Shown one piece after another: positions 12,210 to 21,535 of a stretch of DNA of 64,000 nucleotides. Positions within the stretch are counted from its first letter, which is position 1. Each line of letters begins with the position of its first letter. The notes below the pieces were generated by a model that saw only the letters and a list, made by a program, of their open reading frames with translations, had not been told where the DNA came from and searched no databases. A program made the position numbers and the translations under genes. Location of the stretch: contig BRXU01000038.1 in assembly GCA_030267565.1 (NCBI GenBank), positions 248,001-312,000 on the forward strand, read 5' to 3'. The stretch is from Pleodorina starrii (taxonomy: Eukaryota > Chlorophyta > Chlorophyceae > Chlamydomonadales > Volvocaceae).

Positions 12210-12487
12210 CTACTTCTCCTCCTTCTTCAGGCCGAGGTTGGTTTGGAGCCAGTCCCAAGGCTGCAGGCATGGAGTGGTCAATATAAGTTCCTAGCTCATG
12301 AAGAGTTCCTGAAGCGTCAGGGCACATCGCGAGCGAGGGCACACCTTACCTGCACCATGTACAGCGCGCCCACGGCAGCAACGCCGCCCCATGCTCCGAC
12401 GCGAGCTAGTTGCTGAGCCGAAGGCCACCGGGCAGGGGGCATGTACTGCGAGAAGGAAGCAGGGCTCACGTTCACGCTTCCACGCAT
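12210..12487 (-). CDS. QCR10: Small membrane protein resembling complex III subunit QCR10, two exons
   Basis: Exons on the minus strand: 12350-12487 and 12210-12260, joined in phase 0 at a GTAAGG..CTGCAG intron; 62 residues. The protein has one hydrophobic segment (ARVGAWGGVAAVGALYMVQ) followed by PWDWLQTNLGLKKEEK. This arrangement resembles the plant ubiquinol-cytochrome c reductase 10-kDa subunit, where a single inner-membrane helix ends in a VQP-(F/W) turn and a short charged tail. The start MRGSVNVSP was chosen because upstream in-frame codons lack a conserved look. If the assignment is right, it sits in mitochondrial complex III. Another small single-pass organelle protein is possible; the gene structure is more certain than the name. 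Confidence 0.55.
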
Positions 12488-13761
12488 AACAACGTCCGAT
12501 AGCGATGAAATGACTATCTCGCAAGATGTCATAAATTTTTGACATCTGTGTGGCAATCCCATGCGTGCACAAGATACGCCAAATGCGGAGTTGCGCCGTG
12601 AGGCGTCGCAATCACTGCCGGAGGGAATCCCGTGATGCCCCAACACACGCTGCTTGGAAACTTACCCCATTGAAGACAGTCCACAGACCGATCGGCATTT
12701 TTGACCGTCCTTGTCTCAAGTTTACGGTAAGGCTGCTTGACTCTGCAAGGAGTCACCGTCTAACAGGTCCGGGCGGCGCCGTGAATTAAATTCTCTAATG
12801 ATAGCGTCCCGCAGTAGGCTGTGAGCCTTAATGGCGCTATATGGGGTACCAAATTGCCGAAGCAAAAAGACAACTCGGTTACTGTCGTGCATTACCATTT
12901 TGCCGTACATTGCTGTATTCTGGTATTCATTTACCCTGTTACATTTGTGCCACCATCCCCAACCGCGGTGAGGCCCTGTTTGGACTGGCGCGCATGAGCA
13001 GCCACAACATCGGCTGCGACACCGGTGAGAAACAGCGGGGCGGTAATCTGCTTTTAAAAAACCGAAAGCCGCCGTAGCCCCACCCACTCCCCACACTCCC
13101 CAGCCTTCCCCGCCGCTCCCCATAGGTTACACGCGCGCCCTACGTCAAGCCACCGCGCTTGCCGTATACCGGTACCCCTCAGGATAAGCCGCGTTAGTTG
13201 ACCCCTTACTGCCCTTCTCCCACAACCCTCTCATCCGCCTAATCCCTGCGTGCCCGGTTTTCTGCCCCACATCGCCTGCCCCTTCCCGACCCGCCCCTCG
13301 CCGTGCCTTCACCTGCCGGCCTCGCCAAACACGCACCTCCCTGGCTCCCTATTCCCCTTATCCCCCACGCCGACAGCTCGCGAGAAAGGGAGAGAAATAG
13401 GAGAAAATGAGGCTGAGGCCCCCCGGGGCTGGTTCCGTTCGCCACCGTCGCCTCCGCCCCATCGTTTGAAGACGAAGCCCTCCTCATACTTCGTAATGCA
13501 CACGTAGTTACCGGTACCATTCACAGGCTCCTACCTATTCGTGGAAACGCCCTCCCCTCGTGGAAAAGCCCCCCCTCGCGATACGGTATTCTCAAGCAAC
13601 ACTCCATCTCCGCGGCCCACGCCGCTGCCGGGCTGCTCCCGCCCACAGCCGCCGACGCCGCCGACGCCGCAGGGAGGGACAAAACGCCCCACCGCGCGCC
13701 CCGATGTGTACAGGTCGTATGTTTCGTGCGCGCTGCAATACCGTACACACACGCACGCACG

Positions 13762-13764
<3 letters not shown>
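12488..13764. other. Intergenic, no gene recognised
   Basis: Mixed-composition sequence between the QCR10-like gene and the retroelement cluster. Short open frames are present, but none has codon or motif support. Confidence 0.5.
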
Positions 13765-13798
<34 letters not shown>

Positions 13799-13800
<2 letters not shown>

Positions 13801-14020
13801 TGGACCGAGGACAGTAGGCGCCTGGGGCTAGCTTAGCTGGCACATGGACAATCAGGTGGACGCTGTCCTGTGACGATTACGGCGCAGCGGTTAGCACTTC
13901 CCGGTGCAGTGTGCAGACAAGGTGGTACGCCCCTCCTCAGCAGAGGAGTGCTTCGGCGGTCTCCCGTATGTGGGCGGGTTAGCGCCCCCGGCCAGTGTCG
14001 GCCCGGCAGATATGTAACAG

Positions 14021-14024
<4 letters not shown>
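13799..14024 (+). mobile_element. SINE copy, 5'-truncated
   Basis: Matches the last 226 bp of the full SINE copies (31009-31626) and ends with the same TGTAACAGTTAC tail running into (AC)n. It is flanked by (AC)n on both sides. Confidence 0.85.
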
Positions 14025-14090
<66 letters not shown>

Positions 14091-14108
14091 GCACGAACAC
14101 ACACACAC
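14024..14108. repeat. (AC)n microsatellite
   Basis: About 85 bp of nearly pure AC with ACGC interruptions, between the SINE tail and the next LINE tail. Confidence 0.95.
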
Positions 14109-14627
14109 AGTAGTAGGGGTAGGGCGCGCGCTGTCAGTAGTAGGGGTAGGGCGCGCGCTGACAGTAGTAGGGGTAGGGCGCGCGCTGTCTTGGGTTCTCC
14201 TTTGGTGCTGACCGCCCACGAGCCGGACCAAGCTCGGGGCAGGTTCTCAGCGCTTTGTTTTCGCGCCTAGAGGAGCACCGCCAGCCGGTAGCAGGCCGGC
14301 CGGGCGCCCCGGCGCTGCAAGGACTTCAGGGCGGGCAGGACAGCGCGGGCGCCGCGTAGTGCGCCGGCGCGACTGCTGTTTGTGCGGACGAAGGGCCCAG
14401 CTGCCGTATAAGGCAGGCTGTGAGCTCAAGCCTTTGGGGAGCCGCTGCGCCGTACACCCGTATATGGGGTGTATGACGCAGCCAGCTCTGCGTCGAGCAG
14501 GAGGGGGTAGCGGCCCCTCACGCCCTTCTCCCACCGCAAGGGGGAGAGTGCTTAGGCGGTCTTTCCGTCGGGGCTGGGTTAGCAGCCCCTGGCCAGCGTC
14601 AGGGCCCGGTCAGATACTGTAACGACA
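14109..14627 (+). mobile_element. LINE 3' tail copy with 27-bp x3 array at 5' junction
   Basis: 5'-truncated LINE containing only the 3' non-coding region. The first 27 bp retained (starting AGTAGTAGGGG) occur three times in tandem: 14109-14135, 14136-14162 and 14163-14189. The single-copy tail then follows, ending TACTGTAACGACAC(AC)n. Confidence 0.85.
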
Positions 14628-14657
14628 CACACACACACACACACACACGCACGCACG

Positions 14658-14724
<67 letters not shown>
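14628..14724. repeat. (AC)n microsatellite
   Basis: About 97 bp of AC with one ACGC-rich interruption, between a LINE tail and a SINE. Confidence 0.95.
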
Positions 14725-14726
<2 letters not shown>

Positions 14727-15301
14727 CCGGCGGGTCTGGAGTTCGATCCCCAGAGTCGGCACTAACTTAACCGGAAGACGTGGGATCGTACCCCACCGCT
14801 GGTCCCCCGGGTGAAAGAGATCGGGGTGTCGAAGGCTGGAGACAATGGTGTCCTCTGGTGCGCGGGGCGGCTGGAGTGGGATGCCACCAAGAAGACTACA
14901 ACGCTGCCGCAGAGCAGTGGTGGAGGAATGAGTCTGCATAGGGCCTGGACCAGACTGCATAGCAGGTGGTGGTTGGATAACTAAGATCGGGCGGCGGCAG
15001 GCTTCCGAAGGATATAGGAGGTGGCAATGGCACCGGTGTGAGTGCCCTGGTAGATTACGCAGCTGTAGAGCATGCGTTCGGTGGACTGAGGACAGTAGGC
15101 GCCTGGGGCTAGCTTAGCTGGCACATGGACAATCAGGTGGACGCTGTCCTGTGACGATTACGGCGCAGCGGTTAGCACTTCCCGGTGCAGTGTGCGGACA
15201 AGGTGGTACGCCCCTCCTCAGCAGAGGAGTGCTTCGGCGGTCTCCCGTATGTGGGCGGGTTAGCGCCCCCGGCCAGTGTCGGCCCGGCAGATATGTAACA
15301 G

Positions 15302-15304
<3 letters not shown>
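14725..15304 (+). mobile_element. SINE copy truncated within the tRNA-like head
   Basis: Begins in the anticodon-arm region of the tRNA-like head, so the A box is missing but the B-box-like stretch remains. The rest matches the full SINE body and tail through TGTAACAGTTAC(AC)n. Confidence 0.85.
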
Positions 15305-15333
<29 letters not shown>

Positions 15334-15335
<2 letters not shown>

Positions 15336-15403
15336 GTCTTTCCGTCGGGGCTGGGTTAGCAGCCCCTGGCCAGCGTCAGGGCCCGGTCAGATACTGTAAC
15401 GAC
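15334..15403 (+). mobile_element. LINE 3' tail fragment (70 bp)
   Basis: Only the last 70 bp of the LINE, starting TGGTCTTTCCGTCGGGGC and ending TACTGTAACGACAC. It is flanked upstream by (AC)n after a SINE. It marks the shortest clear 5' truncation in the cluster. Confidence 0.8.
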
Positions 15404-15597
15404 ACACACACACATACATACGATACATATACACGATACATATACACGATACACATACACGATACATATACACGATACACGATACATATACACGATACAT
15501 ATACACGATACATATACATACACACACACATACATACGATACATACGATACATACATACGACACACACACACACACACACACATACTGTAACGACAC
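15404..15597. repeat. ACATAC / CGATACATATA satellite
   Basis: Degenerate tandem sequence of ACGATACATATAC units grading into (AC)n. It ends with a 13-bp copy of the LINE terminus (TACTGTAACGACA), directly joined to the next LINE tail. Confidence 0.85.
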
Positions 15598-16194
15598 AAC
15601 TATAGCTCCGTCACCTAGCCCGCTGCCGCAAGGCCCGCTCCCGACCTCCTGCCGCGTCGAGGCCAAGCGGCGCTCTGGAGCTCGGCCTCTAGGGGCCACC
15701 CCCCGGCCTCTCCGGGGCCGTCGTAGTAGGAGTAGTAGCAGGGGTAGGGCGCGCGCTGTCTTGGGTTCTCCTTTGGTGCTGACCGCCCACGAGCCGGACC
15801 AAGCTCGGGGCAGGTTCTCAGCGCTTTGTTTTCGCGCCTAGAGGAGCACCGCCAGCCGGTAGCAGGCCGGCCGGGCGCCCCGGCGCTGCAAGGACTTCAG
15901 GGCGGGCAGGACAGCGCGGGCGCCGCGTAGTGTGCCGGCGCGACTGCTGTTTGTGCGGACGAAGGGCCCAGCTGCCGTATAAGGCAGGCTGTGAGCTCAA
16001 GCTTTTGGGGAGCCGCTGCACCGTACACCCGTATATGGGGTATACGACGCAGCCAGCTCTGCGTCGAGCAGGAGGGGGTAGCGGCCCCTCACGCCCTTCT
16101 CCCACCGCAAGGGGGAGAGTGCTTAGGCGGTCTTTCCGTCGGGGCTGGGTTAGCAGCCCCTGGCCAGCGTCAGGGCCCGGTCAGATACTGTAAC

Positions 16195-16198
<4 letters not shown>
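15598..16198 (+). mobile_element. LINE 3' region copy (600 bp)
   Basis: Starts at ACTATAGCTCCGTCACC, which corresponds to about 210 bp downstream of the RT stop in the full units, and extends to TACTGTAACGACAC(AC)n. No coding part is retained. Confidence 0.85.
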
Positions 16199-16263
<65 letters not shown>

Positions 16264-16269
16264 ACACAC
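16198..16269. repeat. (AC)n microsatellite
   Basis: About 70 bp of AC with one ATAC interruption, at the LINE tail / heptamer junction. Confidence 0.95.
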
Positions 16270-16520
16270 ACAGCCGGTAGCAGGCCGGCAGCCGGTAGCC
16301 GGCCGGTAGCCGGTAGCCGGTAGCCGGTAGCCGGTAGCCGGTAGCCGGTAGCCGGTAGCCGGTAGCCGGTAGCCGGTAGCCGGTAGCCGGTAGCCGGTAG
16401 CCGGTAGCCGGTAGCCGGTAGCCGGTAGCCGGTAGCCGGTAGCCGGTAGCCGGTAGCCGGTAGCCGGTAGCCGGTAGCCGGTAGCCGGTAGCCGGTAGCC
16501 GGCAGCCGGTAGCCGGTAGC
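16270..16520. repeat. AGCCGGT heptamer array
   Basis: About 250 bp of tandem AGCCGGT (roughly 30 copies, with AGCAGGCC and GGC variants at the edges). The heptamer is the first element sequence kept at this LINE 5' truncation, where it is single-copy in other LINE tails. It lies directly after (AC)n. Confidence 0.93.
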
Positions 16521-16860
16521 AGGCCGGCCGGGCGCCCCGGCGCTGCAAGGACTTCAGGGCGGGCAGGACAGCGCGGGCGCCGCGTAGTGCGCCGGCGCGA
16601 CTGCTGTTTGTGCGGACGAAGGGCCCAGCTGCCGTATAAGGCAGGCTGTGAGCTCAAGCCTTTGGGGAGCCGCTGCGCCGTACACCCGTATATGGGGTGT
16701 ACGACGCAGCCAGCTCTGCGTCGAGCAGGAGGGGGTAGCGGCCCCTCACGCCCTTCTCCCACCGCAAGGGGGAGAGTGCTTAGGCGGTCTTTCCGTCGGG
16801 GCTGGGTTAGCAGCCCCTGGCCAGCGTCAGGGCCCGGTCAGATACTGTAACGACACACAC
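16521..16860 (+). mobile_element. LINE 3' tail copy downstream of heptamer array
   Basis: Continues from the heptamer array into normal LINE tail (GTAGCAGGCCGGCCGGGCG...) and ends in a short (AC)4 that joins the first full LINE unit. Confidence 0.85.
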
Positions 16861-16985
16861 ATCAACGTCACCTCGCCGTCTGACCATCGCCGTCTGACCA
16901 TCGCCGTCTGACCATCGCCGTCTGACCATCGCCGTCTGACCATCCCATCGCCGTCTGACCTCGCCGTCTGACCATCGGCTCGCCA
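16861..16985. repeat. 14-bp array over the endonuclease SDH motif
   Basis: Tandem CGCCGTCTGACCAT (five regular copies plus two shortened ones). The unit encodes the SDH catalytic motif of the APE endonuclease in one frame. At 14 bp it shifts frame with each copy, so the upstream domain cannot be read through. The same array recurs at about 21536-21660 and 26211-26335. Confidence 0.9.
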
Positions 16986-17104
16986 TCGCCCACATTGCAG
17001 CCCGCCAACCGCCCCCCAACACCAATCTCCCGCGCCGCCTCCGCCTCCACTGCCTAGCGCATGCGGACCTGAAACGCAGCCTGGGCGACTGGCTAGACGA
17101 GGAA

Positions 17105-20100
17105 GTGGGAGCGGCCCCCACCGGCGGTGAGCACCCGCAGCAGGCCGTGCTGGACTGGTGGCCGGCGTTCAAACGCCGGCTCACAGCCCAGGTGGCCCGG
17201 CTCAACCGAGAAGCACAAACGCGCCGCGTCCGGCCAGCCGCCAGCGTGCAGCAGCTAGCGGCGGCAGCACAGGACGCCGCCAGCGCCCTGGACGCCGACC
17301 CCTCCAACGAGGAACGGCTGGCGGCGGCAGTGGAGGCGCAGGTGGCAGTGCAGAAGGGCATGCGGGCCGCGGCCAACGAGGCGGCCCGGGACGCCCGGCG
17401 GAACCGGATCAGTGAAGGCGAGCGCCCCTCCAGGGCCCTCACCGCCCTCATCCGGGAACAGAGCGATGGCGGCAACGGGGGCGGCCCCGGCCCCTCCATG
17501 CTGCGCGACCCCCGCACGGGCCAGCTGGTCAGCGACGCCAGGCGACTGCCGCAGATCATCGCCAACTTCTGGCAGGACGTCAGCGCCCTGCCATTGGAGG
17601 CCGAGCTGCCGGCATCGGTGAAGCAGCAGGCGCAGGCCCAGGTCCTGGAGGCCCTCCGAGACCACCCGCTGCGACTGCCGGCAGACCCGGAAGACCCAGT
17701 CGGCCGGGCCCAAGTGGGCAGCACCGAGGTGGCCGCGGCTCTCAAGGCCACGCCGCGCGGAAAAGCGCCGGGGTGGGATGGCCTGCCCGCGGAGCTCTAC
17801 CGGGCCTTCCAGCGGCAGTTCGCCCCCCTTCTGGCTGACCTATACACCGCCATCGGCACCACAGGCAACATGCCCGCGCGGTTCACCGAGGGCATCATCA
17901 AGGTGCTCTATAAAAAGGGCGACCCCACACAGCCAGGCAACTACCGCCCCATCACCCTGCTCAACACGGACTACCGCATCCTCGCCAAAGTCATGGCAAA
18001 TAGGCTTGGCCCCGCCCTGAATGCCGCGATCTCTGCGGAGCAAACGGCCTTCCTCCCGGGGCGACACATTGGCGCCAGCATCTTCACCCTCCGCTACCTT
18101 CCCCACCTCCTCCGACGCCAGGGACGCAACGCGCTGGTCGCCTTCCTCGACTTTGCCAAAGCCTACGATACGGTCCACCGGGACTTTCTAGTGGCAGCGA
18201 TGGCGGAGCTGGGTGCGTCCGAACAGCTCCGAAAGTGGGTACAGACGCTGTTGGCGGACACGCAGGCCCGGGCGCTGGTGGGGGGGAGGCAGTCAGAGCC
18301 GGTCAGCATGGCGGCGGGCGTCCGACAAGGCTGCCCGCTCGCCCCGCTCCTCTACCTCTTCGTCGCGCAAGCGCTGCTGTCATGGCTACAACGCAAGGGG
18401 CTGGGCATTCGCCTGGACCCAGCAGATGCCGAACTAACCACGGCGGTGCAGTTTGCGGACGACGGAGAGGTGTTCCTGGAGGGCGACCACACCGTCCAAG
18501 CCTTCCTCGACGCCACGGAGACGTTTGCGCAGGCCACCGGACAGCGGCTAAACCGCGACAAAGTGGAGCTCCTGAGAGTTGGCCACCTGCCGGCACAGCC
18601 GCAGCAGCCACCCCAGCAGCCCCCACCTCAGCAGCCGCCAGGCCCGCCGGAAGCCGACGCCCAGCTCCCACCGCCCGCGCCGCCGCCTCCAGCACCAGCC
18701 CCGCCGCAAGCGCCAGCACCAGCCCATGCGCCCGCAGTGCCAAACATCCAGGGCCTGCGCCTGGTGCCTGCCGCGACCGCGCTCGGAGCTGGCTTCTCAA
18801 ATAACCCAACAGGCCAGCAATCCAACTGGCACCGCGCCGGGGAGGAGATCCGCAAGCGGATACACCGCGTCACCAGACTTCGGCTGTCGGTGTTCGGCAG
18901 CTGCAACCTCATATCGGCATACGCCTTACAGATCAGGACGTACCACTGGGAGCACGGCGGCCGAGGAGGGGGGGAAGAGGCCCGCCAGGTGGAGAGATGG
19001 GCAGCACAGGCAGGCGACCGCAGGGTCAGCCCCATCACGCCATGTCAGCGCCTCACCGGCCTCCCAGGGCAGCTCATGTGGGGCGCGGCGCGAGACGGCG
19101 GATGCGGGCTGCTGCCGCTCACCCTGCACACCCGCGCACGGGAGGCGGTGAAGGCGGCCAAGCTCGCCCGGACCGCCAGCCAGCCAGCAGACAACGCCCA
19201 CTCGTCGGTACGAACGTTCGCCCAGCTGCTCCGTGGCTACCACCCGCTGCTGAGCCCCGGATCCGTGCTCACCACGGGTGTGGCGCAGGGAGGGATGCCC
19301 CACCCAGGAACAGACCCCCTGCCCGCAGACGTCACGACACTCCTCGTCGCCCTCAGCTACCTCCCCCCCGTGCAAGATGTGGACACGACGCCGCTGCCGG
19401 CCGCCGGGGACTGGTGCCTTAATATCCCACTTTGGGGCAACCCCCTTCTGCCGAACGGTGCGCAACCGACCAGCGGGGCAGCGGCAGCGGGGGATGCAGC
19501 GGACGCGCAGGCGGCAGATCCAGACTTCGCGCCCGAGGAGGAGGACAGGGACATGGCTCCCAACCCGCTTCCTAGGCCAGGACTAGAGAGCCGCCACAGG
19601 CGTCTGGCGGCATGCAGGGCGTTGCGCACGGTGGGTGACCTGATGAGGGTGACGCAGGCCGCCGCATCCGCCCCGCGAGCAGCTGGCGAGTGGGAGGCCT
19701 GGGTAACAGCCAACCTTGACCCCAGCGACCCGACAGGCTTCAGGCGGACGACGACCATCGACGCCATCAACCGCCTCACGGCGGATATTAGCCCGGAATG
19801 GCGTGCAGCAGCAGCGACGGTGCTGGCGCACCCGGAACGCGCGACAGGGCTGGATACGGAGGAGACGATACGAGCTCGGTTCGTGAGGCGGGTGGGCTGG
19901 CGGTTTGGGGGGTCACTCAGCATCAAGCTGCGCGACCTCTCCGTCCGCCAAGCCACTCAACTGCAGATGCAGCCAGTAACGGAGCGCCGAGCCCGCCTGC
20001 ACGCAGCCTACGAGCGGGAAGCCCGGGAGCAACCCGCAGCGGCAGCAGCAACAGCAGGAGCCCACCCGCCGGGACATCAGCCAGCCGCCGCCGAAGTGGC

Positions 20101-20722
20101 GCCAGCAGCAGGCGTACTGGCAATGCTCCGGCGAATGTGGCCCATCAAATGGGAGCGCGAACACTTTGAGACGCTCTGGCGGTTGGCACAGGACGGCGTG
20201 CCGCTCCCCGGCAACAGCCACATCAGGGGAGCGGCACCAGAACAATGCAAGTGCGGCGCGTACGGGGGAGCCGGCCCACACGCATGCTCGCCGCGTGCAC
20301 ACCACTTCTGGGAGTGCCCGGTGGCGCAAGCGGTGGTGCAGCAGATCGCCGCCCACGTGCCCGGGCCCATCACCCGGGCAAACGTGTGGCTGGCGGAGCC
20401 ACCGCCAGGCGTGCAGCAGTGCGTGTGGGACGTGATCTGCCTGGCGGCACTCACGGCCATGGAACGGGCGCGCGTGGGGCTGTGGGCAGTCAGGAACTCG
20501 CCTACCGCCCCGGATGCCCCAGACCCAGTCGAGGTGGCCAAGGCGCGCGCAGCGCTAGATTTTTGGCAGCGTGTGCGGGGGTTTGCGGAGCTAGACGTGC
20601 CAAGGCGGGGATGGGAGGGGGTAGGGCCTGACCATCCCATCCTGGCGGTGGTCAACGGCCACTTTCAGTGTGTGCAGCACGCAGGGATGGGTATGGAGGG
20701 AGAGGGAGGGGTCGTGGAGTGA
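17105..20722 (+). CDS. LINE ORF2-like reverse transcriptase, unit 1
   Basis: Open frame of 1205 codons counted from a GTG; the frame really continues upstream into the remnant SDHRLAIAHIAARQ of the APE endonuclease, so the native N-terminus is missing. RT domain at about 219-500: GKAPGWDGLPAELY at 219, YKKGDPTQPGNYRPITLLN, LDFAKAYDTVH with Asp349, AGVRQGCPLAPLLY, and the catalytic box FADD (452-453; Phe replaces the usual Tyr). A Pro/Gln/Ala-rich linker follows. The C-terminus has a Cys/His cluster (CKCGAYGG, then HHFWECPVA, from about 1048) of the zf-RVT type common in plant L1 elements. No RNase H motif is evident. Function: target-primed reverse transcription of its own RNA and possibly of the SINE. 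Without a complete endonuclease this copy is unlikely to be autonomous. Confidence 0.92.
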   Translation: MGAAPTGGEHPQQAVLDWWPAFKRRLTAQVARLNREAQTRRVRPAASVQQLAAAAQDAASALDADPSNEERLAAAVEAQVAVQKGMRAAANEAARDARRNRISEGERPSRALTALIREQSDGGNGGGPGPSMLRDPRTGQLVSDARRLPQIIANFWQDVSALPLEAELPASVKQQAQAQVLEALRDHPLRLPADPEDPVGRAQVGSTEVAAALKATPRGKAPGWDGLPAELYRAFQRQFAPLLADLYTAIGTTGNMPARFTEGIIKVLYKKGDPTQPGNYRPITLLNTDYRILAKVMANRLGPALNAAISAEQTAFLPGRHIGASIFTLRYLPHLLRRQGRNALVAFLDFAKAYDTVHRDFLVAAMAELGASEQLRKWVQTLLADTQARALVGGRQSEPVSMAAGVRQGCPLAPLLYLFVAQALLSWLQRKGLGIRLDPADAELTTAVQFADDGEVFLEGDHTVQAFLDATETFAQATGQRLNRDKVELLRVGHLPAQPQQPPQQPPPQQPPGPPEADAQLPPPAPPPPAPAPPQAPAPAHAPAVPNIQGLRLVPAATALGAGFSNNPTGQQSNWHRAGEEIRKRIHRVTRLRLSVFGSCNLISAYALQIRTYHWEHGGRGGGEEARQVERWAAQAGDRRVSPITPCQRLTGLPGQLMWGAARDGGCGLLPLTLHTRAREAVKAAKLARTASQPADNAHSSVRTFAQLLRGYHPLLSPGSVLTTGVAQGGMPHPGTDPLPADVTTLLVALSYLPPVQDVDTTPLPAAGDWCLNIPLWGNPLLPNGAQPTSGAAAAGDAADAQAADPDFAPEEEDRDMAPNPLPRPGLESRHRRLAACRALRTVGDLMRVTQAAASAPRAAGEWEAWVTANLDPSDPTGFRRTTTIDAINRLTADISPEWRAAAATVLAHPERATGLDTEETIRARFVRRVGWRFGGSLSIKLRDLSVRQATQLQMQPVTERRARLHAAYEREAREQPAAAAATAGAHPPGHQPAAAEVAPAAGVLAMLRRMWPIKWEREHFETLWRLAQDGVPLPGNSHIRGAAPEQCKCGAYGGAGPHACSPRAHHFWECPVAQAVVQQIAAHVPGPITRANVWLAEPPPGVQQCVWDVICLAALTAMERARVGLWAVRNSPTAPDAPDPVEVAKARAALDFWQRVRGFAELDVPRRGWEGVGPDHPILAVVNGHFQCVQHAGMGMEGEGGVVE

Positions 20723-20931
20723 GGGGATGAAGGGGCTTTAGGGGTGAGGGAGGGAACTTAGGGCGTCGAGGCAGGGAGGCGTGAGAGGAGGGGAGGTGGG
20801 GGGGTTCCTTTGGGTCCGAGAGGACTTAGGGTGCAGAGACCGCCGCGGGCTGCCTTTTGTAGGCGAGGGAGGCTTTAGGGAGCGGGTTTAGCGAGAGTGA
20901 GGCGAGTTGGCGAGGTGCCGCCTAGTGCGAA
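20723..20931 (+). other. LINE post-ORF spacer
   Basis: G-rich, AGGG-studded 209-bp spacer between the RT stop and the 600-bp 3' region. It is identical or nearly so at 25398-25606 and 30073-30281. It contains nothing recognisable as coding. Confidence 0.6.
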
Positions 20932-21429
20932 CTATAGCTCCGTCACCTAGCCCGCTGCCGCAAGGCCCGCTCCCGACCTCCTGCCGCCTCGAGGCCAAGC
21001 GGCGCTCTGGAGCTTGGCCTCTAGGGGCCACCCCCCGGCCTCTCCGGGGCCGTCGTAGTAGGAGTAGTAGCAGGGGTAGGGCGCGCGCTGTCTTGGGTTC
21101 TCCTTTGGTGCTGACCGCCCACGAGCCGGACCAAGCTCGGGGCAGGTTCTCAGCGCTTTGTTTTCGCGCCTAGAGGAGCACCGCCAGCCGGTAGCAGGCC
21201 GGCCGGGCGCCCCGGCGCTGCAAGGACTTCAGGGCGGGCAGGACAGCGCGGGCGCCGCGTAGTGCGCCGGCGCGACTGCTGTTTGTGCGGACGAAGGGCC
21301 CAGCTGCCGTATAAGGCAGGCTGTGAGCTCAAGCCTTTGGGGAGCCGCTGCGCCGTACACCCGTATATGGGGTGTACGACGCAGCCAGCTCTGCGTCGAG
21401 CAGGAGGGGGTAGCGGCCCCTCACGCCCT

Positions 21430-21527
21430 TCTCCCACCGCAAGGGGGAGAGTGCTTAGGCGGTCTTTCCGTCGGGGCTGGGTTAGCAGCCCCTGGCCAGC
21501 GTCAGGGCCCGGTCAGATACTGTAACG
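21430..21527 (+). promoter_or_regulatory. LINE 3' hairpin and terminal tail, candidate RT recognition site
   Basis: A 6-bp hairpin TCTCCC / GGGAGA (21430-21450) is followed by GAGTGCTTAGGCGG, GGGTTAGCAGCCCC, GGCCAGCGTCAGGG and CAGATACTGTAAC before (AC)n. The SINE ends with a hairpin and the same ordered blocks (31535-31620). In stringent LINEs such a stem plus tail is what the reverse transcriptase recognises; applying that here is an inference. Confidence 0.6.
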
Positions 21528-21535
21528 ACACACAC

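Larger units (their letters stand above)
16861..21535 (+). mobile_element. LINE unit 1 of a 4,675-bp tandem triplication
   Basis: Contains the end of the APE endonuclease with a 14-bp array, the RT reading frame, about 210 bp of downstream spacer and a 600-bp 3' region ending in TGTAAC...(AC). Units 2 (21536-26210) and 3 (26211-30885) repeat at exactly 4,675-bp spacing with only a handful of substitutions. Units 1 and 2 differ, for example, near 16990/21664 and 17098/21776. Because all three share the same 5' truncation point and array, tandem duplication explains them better than three insertions. Confidence 0.92.

Noticed and set aside
12841..13077. 78-codon plus-strand frame upstream of the retroelement cluster
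   Set aside because: Short, no domain, no neighbouring splice-consistent exons.
16270..16520. CRISPR-like array
   Set aside because: Units are contiguous 7-mers without spacers, in a eukaryotic retroelement context; it is a simple satellite.
16807..17751. 314-codon minus-strand frame opposite the LINE, repeated in all three units
   Set aside because: It is the antisense of the RT coding strand in GC-rich DNA; it has no motif of its own and is conserved only because the units are identical.
18579..19151. Arg/Ser/His-rich 190-codon frame overlapping the RT frame
   Set aside because: Shadow frame; composition is that of frame-shifted GC-rich codons, and the true frame carries all RT motifs.
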